Shown here: in pieces, positions 26,727-34,685 of the stretch
How the letters are laid out: each line of letters begins with the position of its first letter
How positions within the stretch are numbered: position 1 is the stretch's first letter
From: Patiriisocius sp047730165
GTDB lineage: Bacteria > Bacteroidota > Bacteroidia > Flavobacteriales > Flavobacteriaceae
Direction of reading: 5' to 3'
Length of the DNA stretch: 64,000 nt
Assembly: GCF_047730165.1 (NCBI RefSeq)
Contig: NZ_CP159834.1
Coordinates: 2,542,001 to 2,606,000 of the forward strand
The notes under the pieces: generated by a model
The model's input: the letters and a program-made list of their open reading frames with translations, nothing else
Database searches by the model: none
Told to the model about the DNA's origin: nothing
Translations under genes and position numbers: made by a program

Positions 26727-28096
26727 TTAAAACTTCACTACTCTCTTAAAGCTCACATTATTAAATACATCTTGCAATCGTATCATATAAGTACCAGCAG
26801 CAAGCAAAGAAATATCAATCTCATTAGTTTGCTGCCAAGTTTTCAAGCTAACACCAAGTATTGTAAAAACCTCAATGTCTTGAATAATCGAGGCACTTTT
26901 AATATGCAATAATCCCGTTGTTGGGTTAGGATGTATGGTATAATTAGGTTCTTGAGATGCAGCTACCCCTAATTTAAGTTTTTATGGAGGTCTATGAATC
27001 TTGGTTCACTATATGAGCCATATATAATATCTTGATCACCATCATTATCAACGTCTCCAGTATTCACAAATCTTCCATTTGCAATATTGTTGCTTATTAG
27101 TATTTCCTCACTAAAGGTACCTTGTCCATCCATATTTTCAAAATACACTACCCGATCATCATCGAAACGGGCTATCGCTAGCAAATCATTATCACCATCA
27201 TTATCCATATCTTTTGCTATAACCGATGGCGGTCTTCTTAATGCATTTGTTAATAGATGCCCAGTATCAAAATTCCCCGAACCGTCAGTATTAAAAAAAT
27301 ACATCACCTTATCATCCCCAAAGGAAGTTGATAAAATATCTAAAGATTGGTCACCATTTAAATCTGCCAGAAAAACCGAATCTACTCCATCAACTTCACT
27401 AGTAATTACGTTTTTAGTTCCGAAATTCCCTTCACCATCTATATTTTCAAACCAAATTACTTGATCATCACTAGTGGCTGCTGCAACAATATCAATATCT
27501 CCATCCCCATCTATATCCCCTACATCAATCTGGCGCACGGTTCCCACACTGTTAGAAATAATTTGTTGCGAGGTAAAAGTACCATCTCCATTATTTGCAA
27601 ACCACGATACTCTACTCTGAACATCTGAGGCCAACACAATATCTGGATCTCCATCTCCATCTACATCTGGCGTTTCTACATAATAGGCTCTCTCCCCTTG
27701 ATGTAGTAAAATCTCATTACTGAAAGTACCCAAACCATCTAGATTTCTAAACCACACTAGACGATTTCCACCTGCTGAAGTACCTACAATGTCCATATCG
27801 CCATCCTGGTCTAGATCAACTGATGCGCATGAGTTAGACGAATTCAATTGAGTAGAAACGATATGCTTTGTGCTAAAATCACCAAGACCATCTACATTCT
27901 CATACCAAACCACTACTTCAAAATCATTCCAAGTAGAATTAAGAATGTCGAGATCACCATCCCCATCAAAATCTGCAGTGGTAATAGATCGATTTGCAAC
28001 CGTAGCCTCATCAAAAATAACTTGCGGACCAAACTGACAGAAGCAATTTAAAGAATAAAAAAATATTGAGAAAAATAATAAATTAGTCAATTTCAT
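26727..28096 (-). pseudogene. FG-GAP/VCBS-repeat protein with T9SS type A sorting domain, broken by a frameshift
   Basis: The 5' part (28096 to 26969, 375 residues) has a signal peptide and seven calcium-binding D-x-D-x-D-G-type loops of FG-GAP/VCBS repeats, each with a W-F or Y-F-x-N-x-D-G element. It stops just after the last repeat. The -1 frame is open from 26981 to 26727 and encodes a classic type A T9SS sorting domain (I-H-P-N-P-T-T-G, then S-L-L-A-A-G-T-Y-M-I-R-L and a basic K-R-V-V-K-F end). Adding one base in the five-T run at 26979-26983 (plus strand) joins both parts into one protein. It is either a true inactivation or a homopolymer sequencing error. Confidence 0.85.
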
Positions 28097-28097
28097 A

Positions 28098-28483
28098 TTA
28101 GTTCCCCCCTTCTTTTAAAATGACAGTTTCTGTCTGAGAACCATCATTAAATGTTTTATTAATCTTATACAAACCTGGATCGAGTGATTGTATTAATGCA
28201 GGATTGTTAATTGAAGTGGAATCCTGGATAGTCTCAGTATAATTTGTATTTAATACATTATCATTAAAGCGGGTTAACTTCCCTCCACTTGGAGACCTAT
28301 TATTATTATCGTAGCACATTCTACAGGAGCAAATGCCTCTACATCTGCTGGGTCAAAAGAATTAGTATAAAAACTAGGAGGAACAGGTTCTGTAGATTCT
28401 TGAGTAACACAAAAATCGTAATTTGATTGACTCCAAATATTGCCAAAAGTTAACAGAAAACAACTGAGTATAACTAATCGCAT
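28098..28483 (-). pseudogene. Small secreted protein of unknown function, probably frameshifted
   Basis: The 5' frame (28483 to 28274) starts with a clean signal peptide (cleavage near W-S-Q-S) and a proline/cysteine-containing segment ending at V-E-C. It then runs into 12 unlikely residues rich in isoleucine and a stop. The other frame, from about 28319 to 28098, continues with Y-D-N-N-N-R and ends K-E-G-G-N, 1 base before the start of the FG-GAP gene. One added base near 28312-28318 gives a single protein of about 128 residues. I recognise no family. Two genuinely separate overlapping genes are possible but less likely, because the second has no export signal. Confidence 0.65.
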
Positions 28484-28492
28484 AAGATTAAT

Positions 28493-28520
28493 ATTAGTTT
28501 ATTTTTAAATATAAACTAAT
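28493..28520. repeat. AT-rich inverted repeat before the broken secreted-protein operon
   Basis: ATTAGTTTAT and ATAAACTAAT are exact complements with an 8-base loop. The element lies 10 bases upstream of the start at 28483 on the minus strand, where a promoter or operator would be expected. Confidence 0.5.
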
Positions 28521-28583
28521 CAATCAAGTAACAACAATTATCAAACAAGTTTAATTTTCTAACCAATACATTATCTTTACACC

Positions 28584-29453
28584 ATGACGCATCACCCAGA
28601 TTCTACAAGACTCAATAAAGCAATAAGCGACAGCGGTTATTGCTCTAGACGGCAAGCAGATAGACTTATCGAAGAAGGAAAGGTCACCCTTAATGGTAAT
28701 CCTGTAAGTCTCGGGGATCGTGCGATGCCAGACGACCAGATACACGTAGAGGGAAATCTCATTACAGAAAACAACAACCTCGTTTATATCGCACTTAATA
28801 AGCCCGTGGGGATTACGTGTACTACAGATTTACGAGTAGAAGGAAATGTTGTAGAATTTATAGGTCATAAGGAGCGTATTTTTCACGTAGGTAGATTAGA
28901 TAAACCAAGTGAAGGTTTACTATTAATGACCAATGACGGTGATATCGTAAATAAGATTTTACGTGCTGGTAATAGTCACGAGAAGGAATACTTTGTAAAA
29001 GTAGAGCGGCCCATTACATCAGAGTTTATCAGAAGAATGGGGAATGGAGTTCCGTTGGACGAACTGGAAACCACAACAAAAAAATGCTTTGTAGAACAGG
29101 TAAGTCGGTTTGTTTTTAGAATAGTGCTTGTGCAAGGCTTGAATAGACAAATACGCCGCATGTGTGAGTACCTTGATTATGAAGTAGTCGAGTTAAAACG
29201 CGAACGCATTATGAACATTGAGCTAGGTGAGCTCCCTTATGGGGAATGGCGTGATCTAACGAAGGAAGAAGTACAAGGATTACGTGATGCTGTGTCAGAT
29301 AGTGAGAATGCTTCTTATGTAGATGTAGAAGAAACTAAAAAAGGGGACGCAAACAGAAATCGCCCGAGATATGACCCTTCAAATAGAGACGCACCTAAAA
29401 GAGAATCAAGATTAGACAATCCCGGAAGAAGACGCGGGAGGGATAATCGATAG
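28584..29453 (+). CDS. rluF: 23S rRNA pseudouridine synthase RluF
   Basis: A 289-residue RsuA/RluB/E/F-type pseudouridine synthase. An N-terminal S4 RNA-binding domain (residues 8-55) precedes the catalytic domain with G-R-L-D-K-P-S-E-G-L, where D106 is the nucleophile. G-I-T-C-T-T-D and the V-E-G-N stretch point to the RluF branch, which modifies U2604 of 23S rRNA. The last 45 residues are an arginine/aspartate/asparagine-rich disordered tail, likely aiding RNA contact. A TATCTTTA element lies 4 bases before the start codon. It converges on the hsp20 gene with a shared terminator. Confidence 0.92.
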   Translation: MTHHPDSTRLNKAISDSGYCSRRQADRLIEEGKVTLNGNPVSLGDRAMPDDQIHVEGNLITENNNLVYIALNKPVGITCTTDLRVEGNVVEFIGHKERIFHVGRLDKPSEGLLLMTNDGDIVNKILRAGNSHEKEYFVKVERPITSEFIRRMGNGVPLDELETTTKKCFVEQVSRFVFRIVLVQGLNRQIRRMCEYLDYEVVELKRERIMNIELGELPYGEWRDLTKEEVQGLRDAVSDSENASYVDVEETKKGDANRNRPRYDPSNRDAPKRESRLDNPGRRRGRDNR

Positions 29454-29481
29454 GGTGTTGACTATCTATAATAAGACATAA

Positions 29482-29520
29482 AATCAAAAGACCCCGTTTA
29501 ATAAACGGGGTCTTTTGATT
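29482..29520. terminator. Bidirectional terminator between rluF and hsp20
   Basis: A 19-base arm with core CAAAAGACCCCGTT pairs exactly with its complement, leaving a nominal 1-base centre (in practice a loop of about five). A-runs and T-runs sit on both outer sides, so it can stop transcription from both converging genes. Confidence 0.92.
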
Positions 29521-29639
29521 CATTAAATTTCAATGCGCTTCCAACTTTCGAAATTTGGATTTCACATATAACAAAGCCGCGCGTCGATTGAGTAATGCAC
29601 GGCTTCTTAACTAACTAACCAACCAAATATATTTCGCAA

Positions 29640-30068
29640 TTACGAAATCTCAACCATTTTTTTTACTGCTGCTACTTCTTCCATTTTAGGGAGGATAACA
29701 GATAGAATTCCATTTTTATAACTCGCCTTAATTGCTTCTACATCTATCGTTTCTGGCAAGGTGAATGAGCGCTTAAAGTCTCTCACCATAAACTCCTTAC
29801 GAGTAAACTTAGGACTGTCCTTTTCTTTTGAAGTGTCTAATGCTTCAACGGCACCAGAAACTACTAGCGAGTTCTTTTCTAACTCAATAGAAAATGATTT
29901 TTTAGTGAATCCCGGCGCTAATATTTCTAAGGTAAAATCGCTGCCGTTCTCTAAAATATTAACGCGATTTGCGACACTCTTAGTATGAGATGCATCAATG
30001 CCTCCATCTTTTAAGAAGTCTTCAAAAATTGCAGGTAACCAGGCATTTGTGTTCTGTAATGTTTTCAT
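29640..30068 (-). CDS. Small heat-shock protein, Hsp20/alpha-crystallin family
   Basis: A 142-residue Hsp20 chaperone that holds unfolding proteins in a refoldable state. The N-terminal W-L-P-A-I-F-E-D-F-L segment, the alpha-crystallin domain (about residues 38-135) with E-I-L-A-P-G and F-T-L-P-E-T-I-D, and A-S-Y-K-N-G-I-L-S-V-I-L-P-K near the end are typical. On the minus strand TACTTTTG (30119-30112) matches the -7 box about 45 bases upstream. I see no CIRCE element. The gene is monocistronic. Confidence 0.95.
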   Translation of the reverse strand: MKTLQNTNAWLPAIFEDFLKDGGIDASHTKSVANRVNILENGSDFTLEILAPGFTKKSFSIELEKNSLVVSGAVEALDTSKEKDSPKFTRKEFMVRDFKRSFTLPETIDVEAIKASYKNGILSVILPKMEEVAAVKKMVEIS

Positions 30069-30273
30069 AATATATGTTTTAAGATTAATGTCTTTGTTGT
30101 TTAGTGTTAGTCAAAAGTAATTCCAAAATGGGTTTACTGTCTTTTTGTCGTTTTTAGGCCTTTTTAAACTGACGAGTTGTCAAGCACTTCATGTTTCTGA
30201 AATAGTTATTTACCAGAAATTTATGATTAACATTTATATTTTGGATGCACCTTAGGCATAACCAGCTAGATTT

Positions 30274-30725
30274 ATGAGAACATTATTAAGACGGTTTGGA
30301 ATTATTTTTAATACAATACAAGGTAAAATTGTCTTGACAATTATATGCTTAACGGCTTTTAGACAAAATCAAGTCAGAGGCAAACCGTATTGAAGTAAAA
30401 GATTTTCCAGATTCTAAAGACTAGCATCAGCAAAGGATAGATAATAGTGGGTATTTTCAGAATGTTTTCTAAAAAATATCCACGAAATTCGTGAGCAAGA
30501 AGAGACCAAAATTCACATTCTAAAACCAAAAGGTTCTTTTGTTTTATAGCACGTTTCTTTTATTGCTTCATAAAAAAAATAGATAATGAAACAGTGCAAC
30601 GCGTATATTCTAAAATTAATTTTTCTCGTGGCGAAATCATAGAAGACAATTACATTCTAACGCTTACGCAGTTGACAGAAATTGCCGTAAAAGCAATAAA
30701 GAACCTCCTTAAAAACCTCCACTAA
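30274..30725 (+). pseudogene. Decayed membrane-protein gene resembling DUF2254
   Basis: Several plus-strand fragments follow in the order expected for a DUF2254 membrane protein: an N-terminal M-R-T-L-L-R-R-F start at 30274; D-K-I-K-S-E-A-N-R from about 30362; I-D-N-S-G-Y-F-Q-N after an in-frame stop at 30422; I-H-I-L-K-P-K-G-S-F-V-L from about 30478 in another frame; and Q-L-T-E-I-A-V-K-A-I at the end. Stops and frame changes separate them, and the membrane region seems deleted. The upstream 205 bases (30069-30273) hold only promoter-like sequence of hsp20. The DUF2254 match is from memory of the family's S-G-Y-I-Q, G-D-F-V and Q-L-x-D-I-A-x-R-A-L motifs. Confidence 0.6.
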
Positions 30726-33025
30726 AAATATACCCTAAAGCTCACATTTGGCGTAAGGTCTAAGGCCTTGTTCTGCACAATCGCTGGTGCCCCATCTACC
30801 AAGACATAATAGGCGTTTACCACGTTTTCGCGATTTAATATATTCCAAATTGAAATCCCCATACTAGCTCTTATTTTTTCTGAAATATCAAACATATAGG
30901 TCGTAGAGAAATCTAATTTAAAATAGTCTGGAAGTCTAGATGTATTAGGGGAATCAAAAACAATCTCTCCCCCCACCACTGGAGTAGTATTCAAAGGTGC
31001 CGTAAAAGGTTTACCGGTATTATACTTTGCGCCAATACCTACTTGCAACCCTTTTCTTTTGTAGGTTAAAGCTGCCTGAACCGAATGACTCACATCTAGA
31101 TTACTAGGAAAAACAGGTGGCAATAAGCCCTTAAAATCGTACTTGTTTCTGGCATATGAATATCCAAACCACGTAGTCACCCCTTTCCATTCTTTCTGTA
31201 CCAGTACGTCAACTCCCTTGACATCATAATCTCCTACTGCTTTTACAAACTCAAATTGATTTTGAAACGCTTGACCTCTTGTGGTAATGCCGCCTACCTC
31301 TTTTATATACGCATCAATAGTTACATTAAATTTTTTCTTACTAAACCCTATTCCCATAGAGAGTTTTTTTGCTCTAATAATTGGGTTTTCATCCTCATCT
31401 GCAATAATCCAACGCCGCTTTTCTATACCCAAAAAATCACCCTGAAGGTCAATAATCTGGGAGGTGGTTTGGCTTTTTGTTTCTGCTGAAACATCAACAG
31501 ATAACACCTCGTCCAACTGCCATTGTAAATTTGCAAAAGGTTCTAAACGTATGTTATCAAACTTTTCATAATAGGTCCCTCTCCCTCCTGCTTTTAACTT
31601 TCGGGATTCATCTTTTGAGGTAAAAAGCAACTCGCCATACAAACTGTGTATCCGAAGAATATTCTTAGTAAGGCTTCTAAAGTCTGGCCTATTTACATCC
31701 TGTAAATTCTCAACTCCAGTTTCTGTAAAATGGTATCCATACTTCCCTTGCAAGGTTTTAGAAACAATGTAATGTGCATCCAATTTGAAGCCATATTCTG
31801 TGACACTATTTTCTTGTATTAATCGCTGGTTATTCACAACATCAACATTAGTAGCCTCTAGGCTGTATCTGCTCGCAAAACCTTGGGCCTTTAGATTCCA
31901 TTGTGACGTGAGCGATTTTTCAAAAGCTACACTAGCTACGTAGGTACTTTGATCTAGCCTACTTCTTAGTGACTCTGATAATACTCCATCATCTGCTTTT
32001 TCAGCATAACTCAAGCTATTATTCATAAATAACAGATTTGCACTTAACTGATCATTTTCCGTAAGATCGTGTAACACTTTTAAAGAGGCATCATAAAAAA
32101 AGAACCGCTCTTCACTGTTAATATTAGAAAAGGAAGGATTATTAGCCAAATCTGAATCTTGAAAAACCCTATTACTATATTGACTATAGGTAGGTGTAAA
32201 GGCAACATCTGTCAACGAGCGCCTTCCAGATACCATTAAGCGTGTGTCTTCTGAAATTTTAAAATTTGAAAACGCATCTGCTGCGATAAAATTTACGCCT
32301 GCTCCAGATTGACTTGAACCTTGTATGTTATCCTTTAAACTAATATCAATAACAGAAGAGACACCTTCAGAAAACCGTGCGCCAGATACATTTTTATAGA
32401 CGGTCACCTCATCAATTAAATATGGGTTAAAACCCGATATCAAGCCGAAGAAATGTCCCGTTTGATACATTTTAACCCCTTCATAGAGAAAAAGATTTTG
32501 GTCGTGTGAACCCCCGCGAACATTAATGTTTGATATTTTTTCATCTGCACTGGTAATTCCCGGAACTGCTTGTATGGCCTGCAATGCATCTGGTTCTATA
32601 AGTCCAGGAAGAATCCCTAAAGAAGAAGGGTTAACCGTAACACTGGCATCCGTATTTTTTGCGATACCCGGAGCTAAGTAATGGAATATCAAAACTTCAT
32701 TAAGCGCCTCAATATTGTTGGTAATCGAACTATTACTTTGATAAATAGAAATATATCTTTCAGAGAGTACTTCGAAAGTTAAATTGGTTGTAAACTGTAA
32801 CCAATAGATCATCTCATCCTTAGTCATACTAGTAAGATCTGGCAAAGAAATGCTTTTTGCTCCCAGGGTCTCGTCTGTAAATGAAAATTTGATATGGTAA
32901 GCGCTTTCTATGAGTTGCAGGGCATCTATGAGTGGCACCTTGTCAGAAGATTGCGCGGCAAGGAAATTCACCCCTATCAAATAGAAGCTACAAAATAGAA
33001 CAAAAACACGCAACGTTTTATTCAC
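30722..33025 (-). CDS. TonB-dependent receptor with N-terminal signalling (STN) domain
   Basis: A 767-residue outer-membrane transporter. A 25-residue signal peptide is followed by an STN domain (to about residue 95: I-K-F-S-F-T-D-E-T and L-P-D-L-T-S). A plug domain then contains I-N-V-R-G-G and I-D-E-V-T-V-Y-K, and a beta-barrel ends in V-S-F-R-V-Y-F with the C-terminal aromatic. The SusC-type carboxypeptidase-regulatory domain is absent, so it is FecA-like: ligand binding outside signals through STN to the FecR protein encoded upstream. It overlaps fecR by 8 bases. The ligand is unknown; no siderophore or SusD gene is present. Confidence 0.92.
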   Translation of the reverse strand: MNKTLRVFVLFCSFYLIGVNFLAAQSSDKVPLIDALQLIESAYHIKFSFTDETLGAKSISLPDLTSMTKDEMIYWLQFTTNLTFEVLSERYISIYQSNSSITNNIEALNEVLIFHYLAPGIAKNTDASVTVNPSSLGILPGLIEPDALQAIQAVPGITSADEKISNINVRGGSHDQNLFLYEGVKMYQTGHFFGLISGFNPYLIDEVTVYKNVSGARFSEGVSSVIDISLKDNIQGSSQSGAGVNFIAADAFSNFKISEDTRLMVSGRRSLTDVAFTPTYSQYSNRVFQDSDLANNPSFSNINSEERFFFYDASLKVLHDLTENDQLSANLLFMNNSLSYAEKADDGVLSESLRSRLDQSTYVASVAFEKSLTSQWNLKAQGFASRYSLEATNVDVVNNQRLIQENSVTEYGFKLDAHYIVSKTLQGKYGYHFTETGVENLQDVNRPDFRSLTKNILRIHSLYGELLFTSKDESRKLKAGGRGTYYEKFDNIRLEPFANLQWQLDEVLSVDVSAETKSQTTSQIIDLQGDFLGIEKRRWIIADEDENPIIRAKKLSMGIGFSKKKFNVTIDAYIKEVGGITTRGQAFQNQFEFVKAVGDYDVKGVDVLVQKEWKGVTTWFGYSYARNKYDFKGLLPPVFPSNLDVSHSVQAALTYKRKGLQVGIGAKYNTGKPFTAPLNTTPVVGGEIVFDSPNTSRLPDYFKLDFSTTYMFDISEKIRASMGISIWNILNRENVVNAYYVLVDGAPAIVQNKALDLTPNVSFRVYF

Positions 33026-33914
33026 TCGATAGTATAATCTTTTTTCCTTCTTTAGTATACGATAATTGCATTGGGGAACTAATGGTCTGCAATGCTATTT
33101 TTATATCGTGATGCTTAAAGCCGCCTGTAAATAATATAGCGGCATTAATATTATGTATCTCTATGGTAACATCATATTGTCGTTCAAATTCTCTAATCAC
33201 ATCAATAAAGGGCGTACTTATAAATGTACTTTCACCTTCTACCCAAGATGGAGATTGATTCTTGTCCATATACTTCTTAGTGATTTTGTCATTTTCGATA
33301 ATCACTTTATTTGTTGGAGCAAGTACGATAGAACTACTACCAGCATTGACTTTTACTGAACCTTCAAAACAGGTTACTTCTAGTTTGTTATTTCTATATC
33401 GCACATTAAACGCAGTGCCCAATACTGTAATGGAACCTCCTTGAGTTGCCACGGTAAACTTTTCCCCCTTTGCAACCTTAAAATAAGCTTCGCCATCTAA
33501 GGCAAGTTTTCTATGTGCATTCCAAGAACTTTTATTATAACTTAGTTCTGAACCTGCGTTTAAAACAACAGAAGAATTATCTGGTAAAACAATGGTTTCT
33601 ATTTTTGCTAATTGCGCAGCGATAGATGTATCTAGTGTGGTAGTGTAATAAAAGACGCCTAGCGCAATTATAAGTACAGCCGCAATCTTTACTAGGGTAG
33701 CGAAATTAAAAGAACGCTTATGAGCATCCTGTTTCTTTCTTATAGATAATGATGCTAAAGAAGTTGCAGCATCAAATTCTGGAGCTCTCACTCCCTTAGC
33801 TATATTGGAAATGTGCTCGAGGGTCTGAAAATCTTCAGATCCCTCAAACACTTTTAATTCCTCCGTGCTTAGATCGTAATCTAGCCACTTTCTAATTAAA
33901 CTTTCCTCTTTCAT
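33018..33914 (-). CDS. FecR-family anti-sigma factor
   Basis: A 298-residue single-pass inner-membrane regulator. The cytoplasmic N-terminus (about 1-70, with I-R-K-W-L-D-Y-D-L-S) would hold the sigma factor. One helix spans about residues 76-90. The periplasmic FecR domain follows with L-P-D-N-S-S-V-V-L-N-A-G-S-E-L and F-x-V-x-T-x-G-G-S-I-T-V-L-G-T-A-F-N-V. The C-terminal DUF4974 secretin/TonB short domain meets the receptor STN domain. It lies between sigma factor and receptor, the standard order for cell-surface signalling, and overlaps the receptor start. Confidence 0.93.
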   Translation of the reverse strand: MKEESLIRKWLDYDLSTEELKVFEGSEDFQTLEHISNIAKGVRAPEFDAATSLASLSIRKKQDAHKRSFNFATLVKIAAVLIIALGVFYYTTTLDTSIAAQLAKIETIVLPDNSSVVLNAGSELSYNKSSWNAHRKLALDGEAYFKVAKGEKFTVATQGGSITVLGTAFNVRYRNNKLEVTCFEGSVKVNAGSSSIVLAPTNKVIIENDKITKKYMDKNQSPSWVEGESTFISTPFIDVIREFERQYDVTIEIHNINAAILFTGGFKHHDIKIALQTISSPMQLSYTKEGKKIILSSE

Positions 33915-34046
33915 AGCAATCTATATGTATAAAACATTTCAGAAATGAAAATCCCTACCCTGTATCGAGATTATTTTTTATTTATAAGTCAAACGATATA
34001 CTAAGACCGCTTTGCTGAAAGAAGAAAGAAGTGAAAATCACCTTTT

Positions 34047-34562
34047 TCAAATGCCATCAATCTGCGTGCGTACCTTTTTTAACGCACCATAGACCCTCTT
34101 TTCGACGGCCTTCACGCTAATACCCAATAATGCCGCAACTTCCTTAAAGCGCTTGCCTTCTACTCTATTTAAAAGAAAAGCCACCCGCTCTGCTTCTGTC
34201 AACATGGCGATGGCATTTTCTATTTTTATTTTATGTTCTTTTTCTCTTAAAACAAATTCTGGCGTCTCGTGATTTATTGTTCTTTGAGGCCGTTCATTAA
34301 ACTTAAGCACCACTTTTTGATGGTTGTATTCATTAATAGTCAAATTATTTGCTGTGGTGAATAAGAAACTTTTAGCTTTTGACGGCGTTACTTTTTTGCA
34401 ATTCTCCCATAATTTAATAAAAGCTTCCTGCATTTTATCTTGAGGATGTAAAGTACCACCATATTTATAATACAAGAAGTCGTGAATGTTCTTGGCGTAT
34501 TTGTTATAAATAGCGTCAAAGATTTCCCTTTTGCATACATTATTTTGTAAGTCTTTACTCAT
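34047..34562 (-). CDS. ECF-family RNA polymerase sigma factor
   Basis: A 171-residue sigma-70 factor of the extracytoplasmic-function type. Region 2 includes D-K-M-Q-E-A-F-I-K-L-W-E. Region 4, near the C-terminus, has the helix-turn-helix R-F-K-E-V-A-A-L-L-G-I-S-V-K-A-V-E-K-R-V. I chose the ATG at 34562, where the protein opens M-S-K-D-L. An in-frame upstream start at 34610 would add 16 hydrophobic residues that look like leader sequence. It should direct transcription of the receptor operon and probably of the divergent lipoprotein gene 123 bases away. Confidence 0.92.
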   Translation of the reverse strand: MSKDLQNNVCKREIFDAIYNKYAKNIHDFLYYKYGGTLHPQDKMQEAFIKLWENCKKVTPSKAKSFLFTTANNLTINEYNHQKVVLKFNERPQRTINHETPEFVLREKEHKIKIENAIAMLTEAERVAFLLNRVEGKRFKEVAALLGISVKAVEKRVYGALKKVRTQIDGI

Positions 34563-34685
34563 AGATGGTTTTAGAATTACAAAGAAGTACAATTTATTTT
34601 TAATTATCAAGGTAGGGAAAATCTAATTCTAACTGTTTTATTATTGGAGCGCGAGCACAACCAAGTTTATTGAACAAAAAAAACT

